Of a DNA stretch of 50,047 bases, positions 9,805-18,040 are shown piece by piece; the stretch's first letter is position 1, and each line of letters starts with the position of its first letter. This stretch comes from Bryobacterales bacterium. GTDB lineage: Bacteria > Acidobacteriota > Terriglobia > Bryobacterales > Bryobacteraceae. The stretch covers positions 1 to 50,047 of the forward strand of contig JAEUQE010000035.1 in NCBI GenBank assembly GCA_016789785.1, in the 5' to 3' direction. The notes under the pieces are model-generated. The model was not told where the DNA came from. It searched no databases and saw only the letters and a program-made list of their open reading frames with translations. The position numbers and the translations under genes were made by a program.

Positions 9805-11969
9805 TGGCTGTGCCTGTTCCGTTCGAAAATACCGCTCCGATCCTGCTGGTGGACGACGATCCCACCAGCCTCGATGTGCTTCGCCGCACACTCGACGGCC
9901 GCGGGTTCCGGCTATTCGTCACACGCAATGGCGAGGACGCGCTCAAAGTGGCCCGCCGTTGGCGTCCGCTTGTCATTCTGCTCGATGTCGTGATGCCTGG
10001 AATGGACGGCTATGAGACATGCAGGCGCCTGATGGCAGATCCCGAGACTGCCGGCGCCGCGGTGATCTTTCTGTCTGCGCTTGAGGAGACCAGTGATAAG
10101 GTGCGCGGTCTTGAAGTCGGCGCCGTCGACTTCATCACCAAACCGTTTCAGAGCGACGAGGTCGTGGCCCGGGTGAACGCCCACCTCACCATCCAGCGGC
10201 TGCGGCGCCAATTGGAAGAGCGCAACAACGCGCTGGCGCGCGAACTCGCCGTTGCCCAGGAATTCCTCTCGGACGCGCGCCGCCGCGTAGAAGCCTCCCT
10301 GCTTGGCTCAAGCCCGGCCGTGCGCGCCTTGAGAGACTCCATCCAACTGGAGGCCGATGCCCGGGAGCCGTTGCTGCTCACCGGGCCCCAAGGGTCCGGC
10401 CATGAAGCCACGGCGCGCGCTATTCACCATGCGTCGCCGCGAACCAGACAGGCATTCATTCACGTCAACTGCGCGCTGCTCCCGCCGGGCCAAGATCCGG
10501 GTCTTATGGCCGCGCCGCCCGCGGCCGACGGCACCCCGCGCATGAGCCTGCTGGAACTGGCTCGCGGAGGCACGCTCTACCTCGAGGAAGCGCAACGGTT
10601 GCCAGCGGAACTTCAGGAACGCCTGGCGGGCGTGCTCGACCAAGTGGCCGCGCCGCGCGAAAACGGCGACAGCGCTGAGTTGGACGTGCGATTCATAGCC
10701 TATTGTTCGGCGCCTCTTCTCCATTCGGCGGGGTTCCATTCCAAGCTGTTGGCGCGGCTGGAACCGAGGCAGCTTCGCGTGCCGCCACTGGCGGAGCGCT
10801 CCGGCGACATTCCGGAGCTGGCCCGGTTTTTCGTCAGCCAGCATGCGCGCCGGATCGGTTCCGTTGTCCAGGGTATCGCGGAAGAATCATTGAGACGGCT
10901 GAGCAAATATCGCTGGCCCGGCGATGTGCAGGAACTCCAAAGCCTGCTGGAGCGCGCCGTGAGATCCGCGCGTGGAACACTCGTGGAAGTGGATGAAGCG
11001 TTGCTCGACGAAGGGCTTCCGCTTGGCTCCTACCGTCTGGTGGAGAAACTCGGCGAAGGCGGCATGGGCGAAGTATGGCGCGCGCGGCACCACCTGCTGG
11101 CCCGGCCATGTGCCGTCAAGCTGATCCGGCCGGAACTGCTCGACAGCCAGAACCGCGATCAGACGGTCGAGCGCTTCCGCCGCGAAGCCCGTGCCGTCGC
11201 CCGCCTGAGTTCGCCCAATACCGTGCAGTTATACGATTTCGGCGTGAGCGAAAGCGGCAGCCCGTTCTTCGTGATGGAACTGCTTGAGGGCTTGGATATC
11301 CAATCACTGGTCGAGCGGTTCGGCCCGCTGCCGCCTGAGCGTGCCGTCGCAGTGCTGCGCCAGGCGTGCCGCTCGCTCGCCGAGGCGCACGATGCCGGGC
11401 TTCTGCACCGGGACATCAAACCCCAGAACCTGTTTCTCTGCCGTCTCGGCGTCGACGTGGATGTAGTGAAACTTCTCGACTTCGGTCTCGTCAAGTCATT
11501 TCGGGAACAAGACAGCCAGATCACCAAGAATGACGCACTCACTGGCACCCCGGCTTATATGCCGCCCGAGCGCGCCATGGGACAGTCCGCCGACGAACGC
11601 TCTGATCTCTACTCCTTGGGCTGCGTCGCGTATTACATGCTGACCGGAAAGCCGCTGTTCTCCGGTGAGCCGATGGCCGTCATCATTCACCACGTGCGCA
11701 CCGCGCCCAAGGCGCCCTCGAAAACAGCGACCCAACCGATTCCCGAAACACTGGACCGCATTGTCCTCTCCTGCCTTGAAAAGGACCCCGCGAAGCGGCC
11801 GTCTTCAGCCACTGATCTCTGGCGCTTGCTCAGCGAGACGCCGCTCGATCGGAAGTGGAACCGCGAAGCCGCTGAGGATTGGTGGCGCGAACACCGGCCG
11901 GCGGAAGGATATTCCCGGCACGGCGATGGCATGCTCGATTCCGACTCAGGACTATGGACGACGCCCTGA
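9804..11969 (+). CDS. Receiver / degenerate sigma54-type AAA / Ser-Thr protein kinase fusion
   Basis: Three domains lie in one 721-residue chain. Residues 10-125 are a receiver with Asp61 in 'LLDVVMPGMDG' and Lys in 'TKPF'. Residues about 170-400 follow a sigma54-activator AAA domain ('LLGSSPAVRAL', 'GGTLYLEEAQRLP', 'YRWPGDVQELQ'). Its Walker A reads GPQGSGHE with His200 where Lys is expected, and the GAFTGA loop is replaced by Ala/Pro-rich sequence, so it is probably neither an ATPase nor a sigma54 activator. Residues about 409-690 are a Hanks-type kinase with glycine loop 'LGEGGMGEV', Lys in 'AVKLI', 'HRDIKPQN', 'DFG' and 'PPE', apparently active. There is no membrane segment or HTH. ATG 9804 overlaps the upstream stop; a TTG three bases earlier is less likely. 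Phosphorelay input from the kinase at 2096 is inferred from coupling. Confidence 0.93.
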   Translation: MAVPVPFENTAPILLVDDDPTSLDVLRRTLDGRGFRLFVTRNGEDALKVARRWRPLVILLDVVMPGMDGYETCRRLMADPETAGAAVIFLSALEETSDKVRGLEVGAVDFITKPFQSDEVVARVNAHLTIQRLRRQLEERNNALARELAVAQEFLSDARRRVEASLLGSSPAVRALRDSIQLEADAREPLLLTGPQGSGHEATARAIHHASPRTRQAFIHVNCALLPPGQDPGLMAAPPAADGTPRMSLLELARGGTLYLEEAQRLPAELQERLAGVLDQVAAPRENGDSAELDVRFIAYCSAPLLHSAGFHSKLLARLEPRQLRVPPLAERSGDIPELARFFVSQHARRIGSVVQGIAEESLRRLSKYRWPGDVQELQSLLERAVRSARGTLVEVDEALLDEGLPLGSYRLVEKLGEGGMGEVWRARHHLLARPCAVKLIRPELLDSQNRDQTVERFRREARAVARLSSPNTVQLYDFGVSESGSPFFVMELLEGLDIQSLVERFGPLPPERAVAVLRQACRSLAEAHDAGLLHRDIKPQNLFLCRLGVDVDVVKLLDFGLVKSFREQDSQITKNDALTGTPAYMPPERAMGQSADERSDLYSLGCVAYYMLTGKPLFSGEPMAVIIHHVRTAPKAPSKTATQPIPETLDRIVLSCLEKDPAKRPSSATDLWRLLSETPLDRKWNREAAEDWWREHRPAEGYSRHGDGMLDSDSGLWTTP

Positions 11970-11991
11970 TCGCGTCATCCCGTTTTGGATT

Positions 11992-12006
11992 GTCTCGATT
12001 CGAGAC
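11992..12006. terminator. Perfect inverted repeat between converging genes
   Basis: GTCTC-GATTC-GAGAC is a perfect inverted repeat in the 40-nt gap between two convergent stop codons. It could be a weak bidirectional terminator hairpin. No run of U follows on either strand beyond a short TTT, so intrinsic termination would be poor. Confidence 0.35.
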
Positions 12007-12009
12007 GTT

Positions 12010-13338
12010 TCAGTCCGCCTCTCTCTCGTTGCGTTTCCGATGTTCCCGCAGGATCCGCGCTGCCGACGCCAGCCACAGACCCGTGAGACCGATGTTGACG
12101 ACGGCGAATCCCGCCACCGACAGATTCACCAGCGTCGTTCCCGCCATTACGACACCGAACGAACAGAGGTCCCCGGCGCGCGTGAAAAACGTGTCGATCG
12201 CGGCTTTGCTCTTATATTTGGCCTCGCGGCTGGTGCAGAGGAAAAGCGCTTGGCGCACGGTGTTGTTGATCGAGTAGTCAACGCTGTTCTCGAATATCTT
12301 GGCCACGCGAACAATGCCGAGGAAGGGAACAGTGAGGAGAACACCGTAGCCAGTCAGCGAAACCAGCGGCAGCACAAACAGCGAGGCATACAGTCCGATC
12401 TTCGCGAAAAGCCGGGCACAGACGAAGGTCTGCAGCAGAAAGCCGGCCAAGCTGACCCAGGCGAAGTAGTTGCCGTAAAACTCGCCGATGTAGGCGCCAC
12501 GCGCCTGTTCCGGCAGCCGGGCGGCCGTTTCGACGACGAAGCGGCCCAGTATGTACTCGCCGGTGGTGTTCACGGCATTCAGCAGAAATACGAGCACTGC
12601 GATCCAACGCAGATAGGAGTCGCTGAGGACCAGTTGAAACCCACCCTTGCGGTCGAGCGGCTTCTTCGCGGCGCTGGCCCGTGCCTCGCCCACGCGGTTG
12701 TCTTCGCGCCGGCTTACCAGCCAGGTAACTCCCAGGTACGCGGCCAACATGAGACCGGATACCGCGATCAACGTGAAGGGACCGGCCAGGCGGATGCTGT
12801 GCTCGGCCGCCACTGAGCCGAGCCAGGCGCCGAGGCTCGCGCCGATCCCCACTACCGGGAAAAGGCGTTTCCCTTCTTCCTCGGTGTAGAGGTCGTTGGC
12901 GAAGGACCAGAACTGCGAAACGGCGAGCATGTTGAAGATACCGAGCCACAGGTAGAACACAATGCCGATGTTGACGCCGGCCGCACCCAGAAGACAGAAG
13001 ATCGCGAGATTCGCAATGAAGAACGTGGTGACCACCGCCATCAGGCCCATGCGGCGGAACCGCGACGCAATGTTCCCGTAGACGGGCACCACAACCAGGA
13101 ACAGCCCAGCCTGCAGCGCTGTGCTGAAGCTCTTGATTTCGGCGCCGTGCGGCTGATCGAGAATCAGGGGTTCGCGAACCGTCTTCAGGATGTAGTAAGT
13201 GAACAGCAACAGGCACGCATTGAGCGCGAGCAATACGGCGCCTGCCCCTTCGCCTGCCCGTACTTTGCTCACCGGAGCGAGCATTCGGTCGAGCAGGGTG
13301 GGTGGAGGAAGGGCGACGGCAGTTGGTTGTGTGGGCAT
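12010..13338 (-). CDS. NTT/Tlc-type nucleotide transporter-like membrane protein
   Basis: The 442-residue protein has about 12 hydrophobic segments. 'YYILKTVREPLIL' in the first segment, 'FYLWLGIFNMLAVSQFWSFA' and 'ENSVDYSINNTVRQALF' are typical of the ATP/ADP translocase (NTT) family. Related genes occur in free-living acidobacteria and other environmental bacteria, where the substrate is not settled. Unlike the protein at 7690 it lacks the helical-repeat tail and ends in a charged stretch (HRKRNEREAD). It follows the MscK-like channel gene on the same strand after 48 nt, so the two may be cotranscribed. It converges on the kinase-fusion gene with a 40-nt gap. Family assignment is good; transport of ATP, ADP or another nucleotide is inference. 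Confidence 0.8.
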   Translation of the reverse strand: MPTQPTAVALPPPTLLDRMLAPVSKVRAGEGAGAVLLALNACLLLFTYYILKTVREPLILDQPHGAEIKSFSTALQAGLFLVVVPVYGNIASRFRRMGLMAVVTTFFIANLAIFCLLGAAGVNIGIVFYLWLGIFNMLAVSQFWSFANDLYTEEEGKRLFPVVGIGASLGAWLGSVAAEHSIRLAGPFTLIAVSGLMLAAYLGVTWLVSRREDNRVGEARASAAKKPLDRKGGFQLVLSDSYLRWIAVLVFLLNAVNTTGEYILGRFVVETAARLPEQARGAYIGEFYGNYFAWVSLAGFLLQTFVCARLFAKIGLYASLFVLPLVSLTGYGVLLTVPFLGIVRVAKIFENSVDYSINNTVRQALFLCTSREAKYKSKAAIDTFFTRAGDLCSFGVVMAGTTLVNLSVAGFAVVNIGLTGLWLASAARILREHRKRNEREAD

Positions 13339-13386
13339 GGAATGAACGCTCTGCCGGGTAGCATGCAGAGGTCCATCGGCGCGGCT

Positions 13387-16300
13387 TTACGGCTTGTTGA
13401 ACTGAACGTTGACCCGAGGGCCAGCTACGCGCACCCCGCTCTTCTCAAACTCCTGGTAGATCGCGGTGTGGAGCTGGTCGAGGACGAGCTGCCTGCCGAA
13501 CTCGTACAAGCAGAACGCCTGCAGTTCGAAGAAGATCGCGTTTTCGCCGAACGACGTCAGCAGTACCTCCGCGGGGGGCTCAGGCAAGACGTTGGGATTC
13601 GCGGCCACCACCTCGCGCAGAACACGCCGGACCAGATCGAGATCCGATCCGTAAGGTACTCCAACTCTGAGTTCCACGCGTGTTTCCGGTTTCGACAGCG
13701 TCCAGTTGATCAGCTTGCTGCCAATGAACTCCCGGTTCGGCACTACCATCTCGCTGCGGTTCCAGAGCGTGACCGTGGTGGCGCGCATCTGAATGCGCGA
13801 CACGCGGCCGCTCCACTCTCCGACAGTGATCGCATCACCCACGCGGATGGATCGGTCGAACAGCAGAATCAGGCCCGAAGCAAGGTTGGCGAAGACATCC
13901 TGCAAGCCGAATCCGATGCCGAACGATAGCGCCGCCGCCAGCCACTGAACCTGTCCCCAGTTCACGCCGAGGATGCGGGAAGCCGCTGCGGCGCCCAGCA
14001 CCATCAGCAGATAGCGAACGATCGTTGTGGCGGCGTAGACGGTACCGGTGTGCAGATCGAAGCGCCGCAGGAAAACGAAATCGAGCAGCCCGGGCAGGTT
14101 CTTCACGAGGAGAACCGTAGCCCCGATCGCCAGGATCGCCTCCCCCACCGCAAGAAGTGTGAGCGGATTGGTGGCGGAGGCAGTCAGCCGGACCTTGTCC
14201 AGCATCGACAGGGCGGGAAGCGCGGCTGACCAGATCGCGAGCGCGGCGGCGATCCAGAGCAGGCTGCATCCGAATCTGGCGAGTTCGAGAATCTGTGACC
14301 CATTTTCAATCCGGCGCTGGGCCGGTTCGCCATTCCTGGAACTGTTGTCGATGCCGCGGCGGGCCAGGTTGTAAAGCAAGGCAATGGCTGCGCTTGCGAG
14401 CAGGGTCCAGAAAGTATTGCGTACCAGCAGCAGCGCCGTGGCGTAAGAGCCGGCGAGCGCAAGCACCATGGGAATCATCGCCATGGTCAAGGCGATCGCC
14501 CGCACCGGCGGCCCAAAACGGCGCAAGGCAGATATCGCGCCGCCCGCGCAAGCCAGCACAAAACAGAGACGCCCCAGGGAGTTGTTGTAGGACGCCAGGT
14601 CCGGACTCTGACTCAGAAGACCGCCGACCGCCGCGAACGCCCCGACGAAGAACCAAAGTAAGGGAATAACGACGGCCAGCCACGCGATGTCAGGCGCTGC
14701 CTGGCGCGCCCAGATGGGCAGCCCGGTGCGTTTCGTTCGCAGGAGCACGCGAACGGAGGCGAGTACCGCGATGAGAACGGCGCTTGCGGTCAGACCCGCC
14801 CGCAGCGCCGCGCTCAGCACACCTTGTTGCTCTCTCAGCAACCACGAAACGTTCAACATCGCGGCTGGCACTACGATGGCCGATAGCAGGGCAAACAGCC
14901 GATCCGGCAGCCCGCGCCAAAGCAGCGCAATGACCACTCCCATCATCACCGCGACGCCCGCCCAACTCGATCGCCAGACAGTACCCCACTCCGGGCTTAC
15001 CGCCAGCCACGCCAATGCCTGCCCCGCGTGTTTGAATGAGATTGCTCCACCGGTGCTGCGAGAGAACAGGATCCGCCGCTCCGCGTAGTCACGGATTTCC
15101 CGAAGTTTCTGCAAAAGGGTGATCGAGACTTGGTTGAACTCGCTCAACTGTGCGTCGAGTTCCTGACTGCCCTTCAAGAGATCCTCGGTGAGGTCCCGCC
15201 GTAACTGCAGGAGCCGGCGCGCTTCAGCTTCTTCGTGTTCCTGGCGGGGGCGCGCCTCTTTCGCCCACTCCTTACGGATCTCTTCAATCTGCGACTCCAG
15301 GCTCAGTTCGGATTGCCTGCGATCCTCCAGGGTGAAGGTCTGTTGCCGCAGCCGGTCCAGCAGGGCGAGCTTGGAAGCCCGATCCCGCTCCACGTCCGCC
15401 AGTTTCGGCAAATCCATGGGCAAACCGTGAAGCCACTCCTCGGCTGGCGCGAACCACCCCGCGGCTTCGTATCGCCGTTTCATCGAAGCGGCTACGCCGT
15501 CGGCGCGTAGCGTCTCGCGCTTCAGCCGCTCGGTCTGTCCAGCCACCTCCTGCTTGGAGAGCAGGACGCCATCGTCCTTCCAGAGCCGGCTGGACAGGTC
15601 CGTTACCTGTCGTGCCACAGCGCTCAAGATTGGCGACAGGGCGGAGGCTTGAGCGGCGATCTGTGTGACGCGCGTCAACTCCCTGGCCGCCTCGCGGACC
15701 TGCGCGGCGCGGCTGCGCACCTTGAGTTGTTCGATCAGGTGCTCGGCGGCTTCCAATCGCAGCTTCGCTGCATCGCGCTGCCGCGGAATCAACGATCGCA
15801 ACGCATCCAATGCCTGGCTCTCGGCATTCAATAAATCCCGTTCGGCCTGCAACGATTGCTTACGCGCCATCGCCTGAGCCCGGAACGCCGCCCCCCACGC
15901 CTCGCCTCCGAACTGCACCTGCAGCAGCGCCAGTTCGTCATCCGCAGTGTCCTCTTCCTGCCGGATCTTGCTGCGGCGCTGATTCATCTCGTCACGCCGT
16001 TTCGCCAGGTTTCCAGATGCCTGTGTAAGCTCGTTCAGCGCGCGCACTTGGGAATTGCGGTCGGCGAAGGCGCGCCCCAGCGCTTCCTCCACGGCCACGG
16101 TCGTCTCGGCCGGGTCCGCCAGATCCACTGCTTGCCCCTCGGACAACTGAAGGATTTCTCCTTCGATTGATCCCATTTCCCGCTCGATCGCCGCTTTCCG
16201 CCTCTCTTGAGCGATCTGGCCGGCCCGGTGTTGCAGTGCTGTGTTCACTGCCTCCGCGGCGCGGTCGTACATCGTCAGGATTTCCAGCTTCTCTGCTTCG

Positions 16301-16449
16301 CTGAGGCTTCGGTTCCTGACAGCGGTATCCCGCGCACGGGCGATCTGAACGAGGTTCAGGTCCTGCCCTCTGGCGAGGTGGCAGAACGCGCAGGTCCCAA
16401 GCGCAAGAAGCACGCCAGGCAAGTAGAGCGGTCCGAACAGGCGGCGCAT
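13387..16449 (-). CDS. MscK-like large mechanosensitive channel of the MscS superfamily
   Basis: This is an envelope channel predicted to open under membrane tension during hypo-osmotic shock. From the ATG at 16449 it is 1020 residues, close to E. coli MscK/MscM. The start is chosen because MRRLFGPLYLPGVLL begins a clean signal peptide ending near 'LARGQD'; the frame stays open upstream to 16641 but that extension is unlike protein and overlaps the divergent gene. After the signal come about 450 residues of periplasmic coiled coil rich in Glu, Arg, Gln and Ala, then about 11 membrane segments, then the MscS core: 'GLQDVFANLASGLILLFDRSIRVGD', given in part here, is the pore helix 3 and the start of the beta domain, followed by 'NRSEMVVPNREFI'. 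An NTT-like gene follows. Confidence 0.9.
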   Translation of the reverse strand: MRRLFGPLYLPGVLLALGTCAFCHLARGQDLNLVQIARARDTAVRNRSLSEAEKLEILTMYDRAAEAVNTALQHRAGQIAQERRKAAIEREMGSIEGEILQLSEGQAVDLADPAETTVAVEEALGRAFADRNSQVRALNELTQASGNLAKRRDEMNQRRSKIRQEEDTADDELALLQVQFGGEAWGAAFRAQAMARKQSLQAERDLLNAESQALDALRSLIPRQRDAAKLRLEAAEHLIEQLKVRSRAAQVREAARELTRVTQIAAQASALSPILSAVARQVTDLSSRLWKDDGVLLSKQEVAGQTERLKRETLRADGVAASMKRRYEAAGWFAPAEEWLHGLPMDLPKLADVERDRASKLALLDRLRQQTFTLEDRRQSELSLESQIEEIRKEWAKEARPRQEHEEAEARRLLQLRRDLTEDLLKGSQELDAQLSEFNQVSITLLQKLREIRDYAERRILFSRSTGGAISFKHAGQALAWLAVSPEWGTVWRSSWAGVAVMMGVVIALLWRGLPDRLFALLSAIVVPAAMLNVSWLLREQQGVLSAALRAGLTASAVLIAVLASVRVLLRTKRTGLPIWARQAAPDIAWLAVVIPLLWFFVGAFAAVGGLLSQSPDLASYNNSLGRLCFVLACAGGAISALRRFGPPVRAIALTMAMIPMVLALAGSYATALLLVRNTFWTLLASAAIALLYNLARRGIDNSSRNGEPAQRRIENGSQILELARFGCSLLWIAAALAIWSAALPALSMLDKVRLTASATNPLTLLAVGEAILAIGATVLLVKNLPGLLDFVFLRRFDLHTGTVYAATTIVRYLLMVLGAAAASRILGVNWGQVQWLAAALSFGIGFGLQDVFANLASGLILLFDRSIRVGDAITVGEWSGRVSRIQMRATTVTLWNRSEMVVPNREFIGSKLINWTLSKPETRVELRVGVPYGSDLDLVRRVLREVVAANPNVLPEPPAEVLLTSFGENAIFFELQAFCLYEFGRQLVLDQLHTAIYQEFEKSGVRVAGPRVNVQFNKP

Positions 16450-16606
16450 GGAAACCGGGTGATGCAAGTTGCGTTCCGCAGGGTTTGGCTGTTCCGTTCC
16501 GGAGCATCCCGAATCGATACAATAGGCGAGCACAAAGCCGCTCTTGCGAGTACCTGTAGCGCAGTTGCCGCAGCGGTCATTCAGTTGCGAAGGTGATTGA
16601 CAACAA

Positions 16607-18040
16607 ATGAACGCTCCCCTCGCCCCCGATGATGATGCCATGATGGCGATCGTCGACGACGATGGCGACTTTTGTGCGCTGTTGGCGTCACAAGCGGCGA
16701 GTCTGGGCTATCGTTGCGAAACGTATCATCACGGCGAAGAGTTGATGGCCGCCCTCTCGAACAGGATGTTCGCCGCGGTGCTGCTGGACATCAACATGCC
16801 CGGCATGGGGGGCATGGCCACATTGCAGGCCATCCGGGAACGCCTTCCCAGTGTTCCGATCGTGATGGTGACCGCCGACGACGAAATTGAGTCGGTCGTC
16901 GCTTATATGCGCGCCGGTGCGTACGATTACTTGTGCAAGCCAATTTCGCCGGAGAGGCTCGAGACCGTGCTCCGCCACGCGTTCGAAAAGCACCGGCTGA
17001 CCATGCAGGTGCTTGAGCTGTCGAGGCAGGCGGCGGGCGGCGGCAAGGACGGAATTGTTGGACAGTCGCCAGCCATCCGGCGCGTCCTACGAATGATGGA
17101 CCGTGTGGCCGCCACCGACGTGAGCGTGTTGATCCGCGGCGAAAGCGGCACAGGGCAAGAGCTTGTGGCCCGGGCAATCCACGCAGCCAGTTCCCGATCG
17201 AAGGGGCCGTTTGTGGCGCTCAATTCGGCCGCGATTCCCGAGAGCCTCATTGAGGCGGAGTTGTTCGGGCACGAAAAAGGCGCGTTCACCGGCGCCGTTT
17301 CGCGGCGCCTCGGGCGCATCGAGGAAGCAGATGGGGGAAGCCTGTTCCTCGACGAAATCGGCGAGTTGCCGCTGGCGATGCAGGCCAAACTGCTTCGTGT
17401 GATCCAGGAGCGGCAATTCCAACGGCTCGGCAGCTCCACCGTGCTGCAATCCGATTTCCGGCTGATTGCGGCAACCCATCGTGACCTGGCCTCAATGGTC
17501 CGTACGGGGAGCTTCCGCGAAGATCTGTATTTCCGAATTGCTGTATTCGACCTCGAGATCCCTCCGCTTCGGGAACGGTCTACGGATATTCCCCTTCTGG
17601 CCACTCGCTTCGTCAACGAATACCGTGGCGTGACCGGGTCCCCCGCCCGGCGTCTCTCGCCTGCCGCGATCGATGCGCTCTCCAAATACGACTGGCCTGG
17701 TAACGTGCGTGAATTGCAGAATGCAATCCAGCGCGCGTTGATTCTGTGCGAGAGCGAGGAGGTGCAGCGTGAGCACCTGCCCGCGTTTCTGAACCAGCCA
17801 GGATCGGCGAGGCACCGCCGGCAAACGGTCGTGCCGGTGGCGGTCACACCCTCAAGCAGCATCAATGAGATCGAGCGCGCCGCCATTGAGGATTGCATAC
17901 TTCGTTCGAAGGGCAACGTGTCCGAAGCGATGCGCCTGCTCAAGATGGGGCGCAACCGCTTCTATCGCAAACTTCACAAGTACAACCTGATCGAATTGGT
18001 GGAGCGGGTCAGGGAAGAAGCGCAATCAGGCTCGATCTAA
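16607..18040 (+). CDS. NtrC-family response regulator (sigma54 activator) with Gln in Walker A
   Basis: The order is a receiver (about 12-125, Asp61 in 'LLDINMPGMGG', Lys in 'CKPIS'), a sigma54-interaction AAA domain (about 150-390) with intact 'FGHEKGAFTGA' loop, Walker B 'GGSLFLDEIGELP' and 'R-finger' region, and a Fis-type HTH at the C-terminus ('GNVSEAMRLLKMGRNRFYRKL'). It should activate sigma54 promoters once phosphorylated. One key residue is odd: the usual GESGTGKE reads GESGTGQE, with Gln184 instead of the ATP-binding Lys (codon 17156-17158). It is transcribed divergently from the MscK gene and its stop overlaps that of the patatin gene by 4 nt. The hybrid kinase at 20228 is a plausible partner. 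No sigma54 promoter was found by eye in the window. Confidence 0.92.
   Translation: MNAPLAPDDDAMMAIVDDDGDFCALLASQAASLGYRCETYHHGEELMAALSNRMFAAVLLDINMPGMGGMATLQAIRERLPSVPIVMVTADDEIESVVAYMRAGAYDYLCKPISPERLETVLRHAFEKHRLTMQVLELSRQAAGGGKDGIVGQSPAIRRVLRMMDRVAATDVSVLIRGESGTGQELVARAIHAASSRSKGPFVALNSAAIPESLIEAELFGHEKGAFTGAVSRRLGRIEEADGGSLFLDEIGELPLAMQAKLLRVIQERQFQRLGSSTVLQSDFRLIAATHRDLASMVRTGSFREDLYFRIAVFDLEIPPLRERSTDIPLLATRFVNEYRGVTGSPARRLSPAAIDALSKYDWPGNVRELQNAIQRALILCESEEVQREHLPAFLNQPGSARHRRQTVVPVAVTPSSSINEIERAAIEDCILRSKGNVSEAMRLLKMGRNRFYRKLHKYNLIELVERVREEAQSGSI

Noticed and set aside
11665..12816. 383-codon plus-strand frame bridging the kinase fusion and the NTT gene
   Set aside because: It overlaps both genes in other frames and has no recognisable sequence.
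13349..13370. 6-bp inverted repeat CTCTGC/GCAGAG between the MscK and NTT genes
   Set aside because: Short stem, 10-nt loop and no U-run; chance occurrence is likely in GC-rich DNA.
16450..16641. N-terminal extension of the MscK-like gene
   Set aside because: The extension precedes a clean signal peptide, is unlike protein and runs through the divergent regulator's start region.
16607..18040. Sigma54 promoters (GGCAC-N5-TTGC) controlled by the NtrC-type regulator
   Set aside because: No convincing match was found by eye before any gene, so no target can be named.
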